Origin: UBA4722 sp044221135 | GTDB taxonomy: Bacteria; Pseudomonadota; Gammaproteobacteria; DSM-16500 | Assembly: GCA_044221135.1 (NCBI GenBank) | Contig: JBGAPT010000004.1 | Coordinates: 1-64,000, forward strand | Length of the DNA: 64,000 bases | Direction: 5' to 3' | In this document: positions 1-7,933 of the stretch, piece by piece | Numbering within the stretch: position 1 is the first letter of the stretch | Layout: each line of letters opens with the position of its first letter | The notes under the pieces: model-generated | Databases searched by the model: none | What the model saw: only the letters and a program-made list of their open reading frames with translations | What the model was told of the DNA's origin: nothing | Made by a program: the position numbers and the translations under genes

Positions 1-186
1 TAAAATTTGGCAGCGCTTTAAATAATTAAGATGTTTATGAGCCACTCTGCATTCCTTTTTTCATGACATTATACAGATCAGGTATTAATTTGAAATGTAT
101 AATAATTAATCAAAAGTTGCATTTGAAGATTGAATTGAAGAAAGATGGTGGTTTATATTGCAAGTATGGCTGATAAACTCTTTTCT

Positions 187-1143
187 TTAATACCCCCTCG
201 CTAAATCAACTACATTGTTCACGACCTTGCCCATTAATAATTTGCGATAAGTTTCTATCAGTTGCGGGACAGCGGTTTGTGGATGTGTGACAGAAGCAAT
301 ATGCGGAGTAATACGGATTTTGGGATGTCTCCAAAAAGGATGATCGGTTGGTAAGGGCTCTTGTCGGAAAACATCTAAATAAGCAGCACTCAATTGGCCA
401 GAATCGAGACTCGAAATAAGATCCGCTTCAACCAAATGCTCACCACGTCCTAAATTAATCAAGCAAGCATTAGGTTTTAATTGAGAGAGAGTATGATCAT
501 TTAAAATATTCTCTGTTTGCGGCGTTAATGGTAGCAGACAAACCAGAATATCGGTGAGAGATAAAAAATGAATAAGTTCTGCATTTCCCTCATAATCTTG
601 AATACCAGGTATATTTTTACGAGAATTACTCCAGCCAATGACTTTCAAACCTATCTGTTGTAGCGCTTGGGCCGCTTTTTTTCCAAGAAACCCCAGTCCC
701 ATTATTCCAACTGTTTTGTCAGCAAAATTAAATGGCGGTTTTTTTATCCAGGCTTTCTGAATTTGACAATCATCCCAATGATCGACACGCTTTACATAAT
801 GTAACACATACGTTAAAACATAATGAAGAATGTCATTTGCCATGTAGGGATCCATGACGCGAATGATAGGAACATGCTTTGGTATTTCCTGATCTACCAT
901 CAAATGATCTACGCCTGCACCCAGCGATGCGATACATTTTAATTGCGGAAATTTTTTTAGTATGCCCAGTGGATGGCGCCATGCAAGTATCAAATCGATA
1001 TCTTTAATTTCATCTATTTCAGGCCAAATATGAATATCAACAGATGGATCGAATAGTTTTAATTGATGATATATTTCTTGCGTGAACCAAGAATACAATT
1101 CTTGTTCTTTTTTATCACGTCCTACTAAAAGAGCAATACTCAT
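187..1143 (-). CDS. ghrA: D-2-hydroxyacid dehydrogenase, glyoxylate/hydroxypyruvate reductase A type
   Basis: A 318-aa cytosolic NAD(P)H-dependent reductase, expected to convert glyoxylate to glycolate and hydroxypyruvate to glycerate. The Rossmann motif GLGFLG lies at residues 149-154. The catalytic triad of the D-2-hydroxyacid dehydrogenase family is visible: Arg233 in NLGRGEH, Glu262 in VFRQEPLP and His281 in TPHIAS. Length and the short N-terminal substrate domain match GhrA rather than the longer GhrB or SerA types. The gene stands alone on the minus strand, with 179 bp to the divergent secreted-protein gene. The family assignment is secure. The exact substrate is inferred and could be another 2-keto acid. 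Confidence 0.85.
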   Translation of the reverse strand: MSIALLVGRDKKEQELYSWFTQEIYHQLKLFDPSVDIHIWPEIDEIKDIDLILAWRHPLGILKKFPQLKCIASLGAGVDHLMVDQEIPKHVPIIRVMDPYMANDILHYVLTYVLHYVKRVDHWDDCQIQKAWIKKPPFNFADKTVGIMGLGFLGKKAAQALQQIGLKVIGWSNSRKNIPGIQDYEGNAELIHFLSLTDILVCLLPLTPQTENILNDHTLSQLKPNACLINLGRGEHLVEADLISSLDSGQLSAAYLDVFRQEPLPTDHPFWRHPKIRITPHIASVTHPQTAVPQLIETYRKLLMGKVVNNVVDLARGY

Positions 1144-1248
1144 ACTATTACCTGTGGTTTATTTGTTTGTTAAACATTTTTATCTTGTGTTAGTACTAGA
1201 ATCAATTTGATCATCTTAACATCCTGACAGATAGAAACCTATCAAATA

Positions 1249-1285
1249 TTGATATGATTAGACTGACATTATAGTATAATAGTCT
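1249..1285 (+). promoter_or_regulatory. Candidate promoter with an inverted repeat around the -10 element
   Basis: A TATAAT hexamer sits at 1275-1280, about 40 bp before the start of the gene at 1323, with TTGATA at 1249-1254. The spacing of 20 bp is long for sigma-70, so the -35 is doubtful. The -10 lies inside a palindrome: AGACT at 1260-1264 pairs with AGTCT at 1281-1285, and ATTATA/TATAAT pair inside it. A repressor could bind there and cover the -10. This is seen in the sequence only. Confidence 0.4.
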
Positions 1286-1322
1286 GTCAATATCTGTTTT
1301 CATCTAGCCAGGAGATACACCA

Positions 1323-1955
1323 ATGCAAAAAATAATATGGAAAAATTATATTCTTACTTCTGTTATATTTTCTTTCTTATGCTTTTTCTCAAACATCAGC
1401 GAGGCTGCTCATACTGAAGTATATATGAATACAACCTTAGGTGTTTCAATTCGTGGTCCTGAAAATTGGTTTTTAGAAATGAAAGATCATCCATCTCCAT
1501 CAGCCGATTTTGTTTTCAAAGATCAACCGTATTTATTTGCTTTATTTTCTAAATATAATTTCAATGATAGAGCCAGTTGGCCTAACCCTGTAGGCTCAAT
1601 GATATCTGTTTATATTTCTCCTCCTGAAAATAAATCAGCCATGATGATCATAAATAAAATTTACAATAATTTAAGTGAAGACAGAAAAAAAGAAGTCATT
1701 GAACCTCCTCGAGAAATAAAATTAAATAATCGAGACTGGGCTGTGATGACATCGCTTATAAAAAAGAACGAAATTACTTTATATCAAGTAACTTATGTTA
1801 CCGTATATACTGGAGGCAATGTGCAAATTGAAGCAGCAACAACGGAAAAAGATTATAATCCCTATAGAAAAATATTTGATGATGTTGTTTCTCAAATCAT
1901 TTTTGATAATGATAAAAATAATTTAACTTCTAAATCTATGCAAATAAAAAATTAA
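1323..1955 (+). CDS. Secreted protein of unknown function
   Basis: A 210-aa protein that I do not recognise. Residues 1-29 form a Sec signal peptide: basic start, hydrophobic core, then a likely cut after SEA-A. The mature part has no membrane segment and reads as a mixed alpha/beta domain starting with a repeat-poor stretch (VYMNTTLGVSIRGPENW) that resembles small periplasmic lipoprotein-like folds such as PsbP-type domains; this is only an impression. The tail is Lys/Asn-rich. The start has a good ribosome site (GGAGA at 1311-1315). The gene is monocistronic, with a palindrome starting 6 bp after the stop that could end transcription. Confidence 0.6.
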   Translation: MQKIIWKNYILTSVIFSFLCFFSNISEAAHTEVYMNTTLGVSIRGPENWFLEMKDHPSPSADFVFKDQPYLFALFSKYNFNDRASWPNPVGSMISVYISPPENKSAMMIINKIYNNLSEDRKKEVIEPPREIKLNNRDWAVMTSLIKKNEITLYQVTYVTVYTGGNVQIEAATTEKDYNPYRKIFDDVVSQIIFDNDKNNLTSKSMQIKN

Positions 1956-1960
1956 AAACC

Positions 1961-2045
1961 GGGGTCAGGCTTGTACATTTGCATCTGTTACTATTAAATA
2001 TTAGGAGCTGTTATATTTAAAGTGCAATTGTGCAAGCTTGACCCC
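1961..2045. repeat. Inverted repeat with GGGGTCAGGCTTG-type ends
   Basis: A 23-bp arm beginning GGGGTCAGGCTTG (1961-1983) is matched by its inverted copy at 2023-2045, with 20 of 23 positions complementary and a 39-nt loop. From memory, ends of the GGGGTCAGG type flank IS200-like (Transposase_17) elements in proteobacteria. This may therefore be a miniature, transposase-free derivative; that link is inference. It could also terminate the gene before it. Confidence 0.55.
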
Positions 2046-2081
2046 TCGTTCACAGAGGCATTAGACTTGCAGAAGAACTTC

Positions 2082-2216
2082 AGTTTTGAGCCAAGGTTGA
2101 ACGATTGCTTTTAAAAAATAGCGGAGCATACACAGGTATGTGAGCACATTTTTTAAAAGCAATCGTTCAAGATTGGCCAAAAATGAAGTTTGCAGCTTAG
2201 TACTCTGAACGCTTAC
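2082..2216. repeat. Dispersed long-hairpin element, copy 1
   Basis: A perfect 23-bp inverted repeat (2097-2119 with 2148-2170) encloses a 28-nt loop that itself folds (CATAC/GTATG). Outside the stem lie conserved flanks (TTTTGAG.CAA on the left, ATTGGCCAAAAATGA and GAACGCTTAC on the right) that recur at 10456-10588. In the other copy the stem sequence differs but pairing is retained. It ends about 11 bp before the aldehyde dehydrogenase start, so it would lie in that gene's 5' leader if transcribed. Confidence 0.75.
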
Positions 2217-2227
2217 GAAGGATAGTT

Positions 2228-3604
2228 ATGGCAATCAAAACAGTTAATCCTGCCACAGGCAAGATCATTAAAATCTATACTGAAATGCCAGATATTGAAA
2301 TCAATCAGGTTATTGACTCCTGTCATAAAGCCTTTCAAGTCTGGCGAGAACTGGATTTTACTACACGAGCTACGGGTATGCGAAAAATCGCCGCAATGCT
2401 TCGTCAAAGAAAAAATGAATATGCCCTGCTTATTGCAGAAGAAATGGGAAAACCGCTTAAACAAGGTCTGACAGAAATTGAAAAATGTGCTTTAGTTTGT
2501 GATCATTATGCAGAAAATGCTGTCAATTATCTTAAGCAAAAAATAATTCCAACCGAGATGAAAAAAAGCTATATCACTTATCAACCTCTAGGAATTATTT
2601 TTGCAATCATGCCATGGAATTTCCCCTTCTGGCAGGTTTTCCGCTTTGCAGCGCCAACTCTGATGGCAGGCAATGCCGCTTTATTAAAGCATGCACCCAT
2701 CTCCACAGGTACTGCTCTTGCCATTGAGAATTTATTTCTTGAATCCGGATTAACAGAAAATATTTTTCGTACTTTAATTATTTCAGAAAATGATACAGAA
2801 AAAGTGATTAGTCATCCTGCCGTTGCAGCTGTTACTTTCACTGGAAGTCCACAAGCCGGAAAAATCGTCGGCGCAATCGCTGCAAGCCAACTTAAAAAAT
2901 CTGTTCTCGAACTGGGCGGTTGTGATCCTTACCTTATTCTGGAAGATGCAAACCTAGAGTTGGCAGCGAATGCGTGTGTCACTTCAAGAATGTTGAACTC
3001 AGGACAAAGTTGTATTGCAGCAAAACGACTCATCGTGATGGAATCGATTCAGGACAAATTCCTGGATTTAATCAAAAAAAAGCTGTCAAACTATAAAATT
3101 GGAAATCCACTTGATTCTCAAACAGATTGCGGGCCATTGGCCAGAAAAGATATTCGCGATACTGTGCACCAACAAGTACAAATAAGTATTGAAAAAGGCG
3201 CTGAATTAATCACAGGCGGTAAAATCCCTGCAGACGATGGATTTTATTATCCTCCCACTCTTTTAAAAAATATCAAAAAAGGCATGCCTGCTTATGATGA
3301 AGAAATATTCGGCCCGGTCGTTTCAATGATCATAGCAAAAAATGAAGAGGAAGCCATTACTATCGCAAATGATACAAGATATGGTTTAGGCGCGGGCATT
3401 TTTACGAAAGATATTCAACGCGGTGAAAAAATAGCAGCGGAAAAAATACAGGCCGGTTCCTGTGTGATTAATGCTTACTTATCTTCTGATCCTCGCTTGC
3501 CTTTTGGCGGGATTAAAAATTCCGGTTATGGACGAGAATTATCTGCAGAGGGAATTCTCGCATTTGTTAATGTAAAAACGTTGTCGATTAAGGATGATTA
3601 TTAA
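2228..3604 (+). CDS. sad: NAD(P)-dependent aldehyde dehydrogenase, succinate-semialdehyde type
   Basis: A 458-aa cytosolic enzyme of the aldehyde dehydrogenase superfamily, most like the Sad/YneI branch that oxidises succinate semialdehyde to succinate. Visible residues: Asn131 in MPWNFPFW, Lys154 in the coenzyme loop, the FTGSP turn at 204-208, general base Glu228 in LELGG and nucleophile Cys262 in NSGQSC. The EEIFGPV motif lies near 357. The length equals the family norm (about 460). The start has only a weak AAGGA ribosome site. No other GABA-pathway gene is nearby, so the substrate is inferred from sequence type alone. Confidence 0.82.
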   Translation: MAIKTVNPATGKIIKIYTEMPDIEINQVIDSCHKAFQVWRELDFTTRATGMRKIAAMLRQRKNEYALLIAEEMGKPLKQGLTEIEKCALVCDHYAENAVNYLKQKIIPTEMKKSYITYQPLGIIFAIMPWNFPFWQVFRFAAPTLMAGNAALLKHAPISTGTALAIENLFLESGLTENIFRTLIISENDTEKVISHPAVAAVTFTGSPQAGKIVGAIAASQLKKSVLELGGCDPYLILEDANLELAANACVTSRMLNSGQSCIAAKRLIVMESIQDKFLDLIKKKLSNYKIGNPLDSQTDCGPLARKDIRDTVHQQVQISIEKGAELITGGKIPADDGFYYPPTLLKNIKKGMPAYDEEIFGPVVSMIIAKNEEEAITIANDTRYGLGAGIFTKDIQRGEKIAAEKIQAGSCVINAYLSSDPRLPFGGIKNSGYGRELSAEGILAFVNVKTLSIKDDY

Positions 3605-3618
3605 TGGTGTTAGTTTAT

Positions 3619-3694
3619 TGTCATCCTGAGCAAAGCGAAGGATCACTCGAATTTTAGCTGATCCTTCGTTAGTGCGTTTCACTCAGGATGACAC
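3619..3694. repeat. Palindromic repeat of the GTCATCCTGAG family
   Basis: GTCATCCTGAG at the left end is mirrored by CTCAGGATGAC at the right, and GAAGGATCA pairs with TGATCCTTC inside. Related copies lie at 23020-23054 (short), 25228-25342, 28733-28800 and 29677-29772. It lies between two convergent genes, where it could act as a two-way terminator. Confidence 0.75.
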
Positions 3695-3713
3695 AGCGCT
3701 GAGAGCTGATCAC

Positions 3714-4610
3714 CTACAGATTATTTCTTCTTGATGATGCCGCAACCATGGGCTGCTTTTCTAGATCAGGAATATTAGCAGCACTACCAAAAAGAGTATG
3801 GCTATTTTCACTGAGCACTCTTGTTTTATCCGCAGCCGTTTGATCTACTAATTTAGAAACACTGTATGCAAACTGTCGAACTGCAATATTTGCTCTTCTC
3901 TTGCATTCTTCTGCTGTATGTTTTGACTTACCCTGCTCCTCTAATTTTTGGCAAGCTTGTTCTGCCCTAGTTAAATCACGCGCAGCCATATCCATAGTTT
4001 CTTTCACTTCTTCTATGGTCCCGCCCCATTTTGTTGCATTTTGTACTGTGACACTAGAAGGTAAAAAATCAAAATCCATAACATGTACACTAGGTAAACA
4101 TGCCTGGGGAGTACATATCCCTTCCTTACCTTCCGTATTCAACATAGCCACTCGAAATTTAGCAGGTGGCTTAGGCTTATTTGTATCACGTTGATGGAAC
4201 TTTGCCTCTTCTCTTATAAAAGCATCAGATCCAAAAACTGAAATTTCTTCATGGACTTGTATACAGCTGATTGTTGATGGAAGTCCTGTTTCGGTATAAT
4301 TAAGAATTTTATGGCTAAATTTATTTGTATTATCTCGGCATCTTATCACAGGTTCGGTTGTTCGAATGACAACTTCCTTATGCTCCGGCGTAGGAAATAA
4401 AAAGCCAATTTCATGCACATTCCCATCTTTATCTAAAACTGGAACAGCGTCCTCTGGTTCATAAAGACTAAATTTAGCTGGTACACCTCTATTAGAATCA
4501 GAATCAGGTACAGGAATAACTTCTTCTTCTCTACTCAGATAAGCCACTGCAGCAGCACCCATTAATCCTATTGCTTTCACAATCTTAGATCTCGCTAAAC
4601 GCCCTATCAT
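3714..4610 (-). CDS. Membrane-anchored or secreted protein, paralogue of 14623..15492
   Basis: A 298-aa protein that I do not recognise. It starts with MIGRLARSKIVKAIGL followed by a short hydrophobic stretch (to about residue 24), which would act as a signal peptide or N-terminal anchor. The 289-aa protein at 14623..15492 is a clear paralogue: same start, a shared CxxxxNxFSHKI block, a shared LPSxHVMDF block and a shared ATKWGG block. Several Cys are common to both and suggest disulfides outside the cytoplasm. A GAGGG ribosome site precedes the start. It lies 80 bp from the Fic gene on the same strand. Two copies with much divergence suggest an expanding exported family; a host-directed role is possible but unproven. 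Confidence 0.6.
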   Translation of the reverse strand: MIGRLARSKIVKAIGLMGAAAVAYLSREEEVIPVPDSDSNRGVPAKFSLYEPEDAVPVLDKDGNVHEIGFLFPTPEHKEVVIRTTEPVIRCRDNTNKFSHKILNYTETGLPSTISCIQVHEEISVFGSDAFIREEAKFHQRDTNKPKPPAKFRVAMLNTEGKEGICTPQACLPSVHVMDFDFLPSSVTVQNATKWGGTIEEVKETMDMAARDLTRAEQACQKLEEQGKSKHTAEECKRRANIAVRQFAYSVSKLVDQTAADKTRVLSENSHTLFGSAANIPDLEKQPMVAASSRRNNL

Positions 4611-4690
4611 TTCTTTACCCTCTTGAAAATATACTTAAAATAGCCTGAATTTGGCAGATTATACTCGCTCTTAAGAAAAAATCATTACAT

Positions 4691-5275
4691 TTATGATTTA
4701 ACAAATTCCGCTAAAGGACCATAATCATGGCCATCTGCTTTTTTAAGCGCATTAATATACTGTTTTCTAACAGGCCCTTCTGGCTCTAGTTTTTGTTTGC
4801 CCCATGTAAAACGAGATCTGCCTGCTTGAACTAATAATAAATCCGTCATTAATCGCGCATGTCTGCCATTTCCATTGGGGAACGGATGAATAGAAACTAA
4901 ACGGTGATGAAAACGATATGCAATTTCATCAAATGGATAGCTATAATGAATGATTTGATAACGAATATCTTCTAATAAATTATTTAAATCTGTAGTTATG
5001 TGATAAGGACTAATACCAATATTTCTTTCAGTCAGACGAAAATATCCTGCCCATTTCCAGGTTTCATTAAACATTTTTTTATGTAACCGCTTTATAAAAT
5101 CTATAGTTAAAAAATCCCCATGATGCGAAGTTGAAAATAACCAATTTTCTGCCTTTAATATATTTGCAGCTTCCCATTCATTGAGTTGACTTTGGGTAGA
5201 TATATGCAAAGGAATCAATCCATTCATTTCCTCTGGGTCAAGCGGAGTTGCTCCTTGAGCATACTTAAATTTCAT
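4691..5275 (-). CDS. Fic-domain protein (mobile mystery protein B type)
   Basis: A 194-aa Fic protein. The catalytic signature HPFPNGNGRHAR spans residues 130-141, with the His that activates the target hydroxyl and the Gly/Asn/Arg anion-binding loop intact. Active Fic proteins transfer AMP or related nucleotides to target proteins. The N-terminus (residues 16-36, LIPLHISTQSQ then LNEWE) matches what I remember of mobile mystery protein B. It contains an SxxxEW run (S29-W34) that might correspond to the self-inhibitory helix; this is inference. It lies 2 bp downstream of an HTH gene on the same strand, so the two are probably co-translated as a toxin-antitoxin-like unit. Confidence 0.82.
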   Translation of the reverse strand: MKFKYAQGATPLDPEEMNGLIPLHISTQSQLNEWEAANILKAENWLFSTSHHGDFLTIDFIKRLHKKMFNETWKWAGYFRLTERNIGISPYHITTDLNNLLEDIRYQIIHYSYPFDEIAYRFHHRLVSIHPFPNGNGRHARLMTDLLLVQAGRSRFTWGKQKLEPEGPVRKQYINALKKADGHDYGPLAEFVKS

Positions 5276-5277
5276 AG

Positions 5278-5790
5278 TTATTTTTTCTTTTTTAATTTCA
5301 TAATTAATTTTTTATTGCCCACCTGATTTGGTGTTTCCCAAAATTTTTTATTGAGATGCTCTGCCAAGCTTCTGGCAAGTGCATCTACGTTGAGAGTATT
5401 AACATCTACTGATTGCGCTTCCAGCGACATTGAATGAGCTACCTGTGCTACACGTTCTTTTGCAATTTGATTTGCTCTGGTTTTAATAATAGTTTCCAAA
5501 GTAGAATGATCTTTTGGCACGATAGCATAAATCAATTCACATCCGAGAGCATTTGCAGCTTCTTTTAATGCTCGCAATGTGACTGCATCATGTATTTCTG
5601 CATTTTCTAATTGGTTAATGCGTCCACGTGTTAAGCCAAGGCGATTAGCAAGCTGCTCTGCTGATATGCTTAATGCCACTCGTAACGTTTTTACCCATCC
5701 CGCTTTAGGCTTACCATATTTCTGGTTTATTGTTTGCCATTCTTTGAGTTGTCTATCAAGCTGTTTTATTACAAGCCATTGATTTTTCAT
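5278..5790 (-). CDS. HTH regulator (mobile mystery protein A type)
   Basis: A 170-aa protein with an XRE-type helix-turn-helix at about residues 32-75 (AEQLANRLGLTRGRINQLE). A basic, helical C-terminal half ends in a Lys-rich tail. Together with the Fic gene 2 bp downstream it has the organisation known as mobile mystery proteins A and B. By analogy with other HTH/Fic pairs, it should repress the operon and perhaps neutralise its partner. A GAGG ribosome site precedes the ATG. Three copies of an AT-rich motif lie just upstream and are the likely operators. Confidence 0.8.
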   Translation of the reverse strand: MKNQWLVIKQLDRQLKEWQTINQKYGKPKAGWVKTLRVALSISAEQLANRLGLTRGRINQLENAEIHDAVTLRALKEAANALGCELIYAIVPKDHSTLETIIKTRANQIAKERVAQVAHSMSLEAQSVDVNTLNVDALARSLAEHLNKKFWETPNQVGNKKLIMKLKKKK

Positions 5791-5804
5791 ATATTAACCT
5801 CAAA

Positions 5805-5891
5805 TTGACTATATATTTATATACATAGTATAGTATACTTGATTATATATTTATAGACATATTTTATATGTTATGTATATAAATATATGTA
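5805..5891. promoter_or_regulatory. Three-copy AT-rich operator upstream of the HTH/Fic operon
   Basis: The motif TATATATTTATA(T/G)ACATA occurs at 5805-5827 and 5839-5861 as direct repeats 34 bp apart. A third copy lies on the opposite strand at 5871-5891. They occupy the space between the HTH start (5790) and the divergent transporter gene (5996). A spacing near three helical turns fits cooperative binding by the HTH protein. The operator role is inferred from position. Confidence 0.6.
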
Positions 5892-5995
5892 CTTTTTAAA
5901 TATAAAAATCCAATAGTTATTTAAAAATACAGATGAGATGGCTATAATGGCTAAAAAAAATAGCAAGCTATCCCTGATGGGGGAATGACAAAACC

Positions 5996-6739
5996 ATGAT
6001 TGATTCTTTAACTTATTCAAAACCATTAATGATAAAATCCAATTATTTATGGTTTCTGACATTATCATTTTCCCTGTTTATCGTACTGTCAAATTGGTTT
6101 GATCCAAGATTGGTTAAATTTTTTGGATTAACCACTGATGCAGGAACATTAGTTTTTCCATTTACTTTTTTACTATCTGATTTGATTACCGAAGTATATG
6201 GATATAAATTTGCGCGACGTGCTATTTGGTGTGGATTTCTTTTTAATGCATTTTTTATCCTGTATAGCCAAATTATTATCCATATGCCAAGCCCAGATTA
6301 CCCAACTCATAATGCCATGTTTGATTCTCTATTGTCGATTAATATCAGAATTATACTTGCATCAGCGATTAGCTATTTTTGCTCTGAACCGCTCAGCTCT
6401 TACATCATTGCAAAATTGAAAATAAAAATGAATGGTAAACAAATGGGAATTAGATTTGTTTTTTCAACAATAATAGCTTCCTGCATAGATAGCATCACTT
6501 TCACAATCATCGCATTTTTTGGAAACATGGAATTAAAAAATTTAATTTCTTTGGCTGTTACCATGTGGTTAATTAAAGTGTTTATTGAAATACTAGGATT
6601 ACCTTTATCAATTAGCTTAGCTAAAAAATTAAAGAATGAAGAGAAAATTGATATCTATGATAAAAGAACCGCATTTAATATTTTTAAGTTAGATACTGGC
6701 TATACAAATAAAGATAATGAATATGGCCTTGAAAGATAA
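5996..6739 (+). CDS. yhhQ: Queuosine precursor transporter (VUT family)
   Basis: A 247-aa inner-membrane protein with about six hydrophobic segments. The block LTTDAGTLVFPFTFLLSD at about residues 44-61, followed by ITEVYGYKFAR, is the hallmark of the YhhQ family, which imports preQ0/preQ1 for queuosine tRNA modification. The C-terminal hydrophilic tail is longer than in E. coli YhhQ (about 221 aa). GGGGGA about 11 nt before the ATG serves as ribosome site; Met12 is a possible alternative start. I looked for a preQ1 riboswitch in the leader and could not draw one. Confidence 0.85.
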   Translation: MIDSLTYSKPLMIKSNYLWFLTLSFSLFIVLSNWFDPRLVKFFGLTTDAGTLVFPFTFLLSDLITEVYGYKFARRAIWCGFLFNAFFILYSQIIIHMPSPDYPTHNAMFDSLLSINIRIILASAISYFCSEPLSSYIIAKLKIKMNGKQMGIRFVFSTIIASCIDSITFTIIAFFGNMELKNLISLAVTMWLIKVFIEILGLPLSISLAKKLKNEEKIDIYDKRTAFNIFKLDTGYTNKDNEYGLER

Positions 6740-6834
6740 GTTAATCGAGATTAAAATGTAAGCTACTTAATCAACAAAGTCAAAGCGTATGCAGCACGAT
6801 GAAAAAATACAGAAATTAACACAAAAGCTGATGT

Positions 6835-7770
6835 ATGCTGTTACGGCTTAACACTGTGCTGTCATGGCGAACTAATTTTTTAATTTTAATTATAACGCTT
6901 GCCGTTAATTTATCTAGCTGCACAACCCACATTGATTCGAATCAAACCCAACCTACACTCAAACAAAACATACTGCCTGTCAAAGATGGTCAACTCGCTT
7001 ATTACCGCTTCGGCCACGGCAGTGCAATGGTATTCATCACGGGTTATGGTGCAACGTTGAGTGAGTGGAATAATACTTTCTTATACACACTTGCAAAATC
7101 GCATGAGCTTATCGTGTTTGATAATCGCGGTGTAGGCAATTCGCATTTTTCAACTAACCGCTATAACGTGCGTGATTTAATCAGTGACACCGCTCAACTT
7201 ATTACAAAACTGCGTTTGAACAAACCGACTGTTTTAGGCTGGTCTATGGGTGGCATGGTTGCACAAGAGCTGGCGATACAGCATCCTGCACTGGTCGGTA
7301 AATTAGTATTAATGAATACAAAAATTGGCGGCAATACAGCGATCCCGACTGCACCGGATGTAGAAAAAAAATTAACTGACAAATCTGGCACACAGGAAGA
7401 AAAATTTAACCGCATCATGTCTATCTTATTCCCTGCTAGCGATGTCAATAACATGTCAAAAATATTTGTTGAAAATATGTTTAAACCCGAAGGAAAACCT
7501 GAACCCTCTGTATTATCTTCCGTATTGCAAAAACAAAAAGCGCTCTTGAAAAATTGGCGAACAGCAAATAACATCCCGCAAAAATTACGACGACTAGCCG
7601 TGCCAACTCTCATTCTCACGGGTAGTGAAGATGTGATTATTCCTCCTCAAAATGCTATTATTTTAGCAAATACCATTCCACGGTCCCGGCTCATTATTAT
7701 TAACAATGGCGGGCATGCGATGATGTATCAATATCCCACTCTGATTACCGGGGCTATTGATCAGACCTGA
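6835..7770 (+). CDS. Alpha/beta-hydrolase lipoprotein
   Basis: A 311-aa hydrolase with a lipoprotein signal: hydrophobic residues 14-27, then LSSC with lipidation expected at Cys29. The alpha/beta-hydrolase triad is complete: Ser137 in GWSMGG, Asp266 in LTGSEDVI and His294 in NGGHAMM. The oxyanion region is FITGYGATLSEW near 68-79. It belongs with esterases and epoxide-hydrolase-like enzymes anchored in the envelope; the substrate cannot be read. The ribosome site is weak and the gene appears monocistronic. Lipid anchoring is inferred from the lipobox. Confidence 0.75.
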   Translation: MLLRLNTVLSWRTNFLILIITLAVNLSSCTTHIDSNQTQPTLKQNILPVKDGQLAYYRFGHGSAMVFITGYGATLSEWNNTFLYTLAKSHELIVFDNRGVGNSHFSTNRYNVRDLISDTAQLITKLRLNKPTVLGWSMGGMVAQELAIQHPALVGKLVLMNTKIGGNTAIPTAPDVEKKLTDKSGTQEEKFNRIMSILFPASDVNNMSKIFVENMFKPEGKPEPSVLSSVLQKQKALLKNWRTANNIPQKLRRLAVPTLILTGSEDVIIPPQNAIILANTIPRSRLIIINNGGHAMMYQYPTLITGAIDQT

Positions 7771-7933
7771 TATGAAGCTACGTCCGATACTAATTATTTC
7801 TCGTGTTTCTTAGCAGCGATGAATTGCTTTTATCTCAAACCAATTATAAAATTGCTTTCACCCTATTATTGATTTAGGCTATACCCAAAAAGAACAATAT
7901 ATTAATAAGAAATAACAAAGAGGAGAGAACGAA

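Noticed and set aside
5920..5995. preQ1 riboswitch before the queuosine precursor transporter
   Set aside because: I found only a weak TCCC/GGGA hairpin overlapping the ribosome site, and no preQ1-I or preQ1-II consensus. A covariance-model search (Rfam preQ1 families) would settle it.
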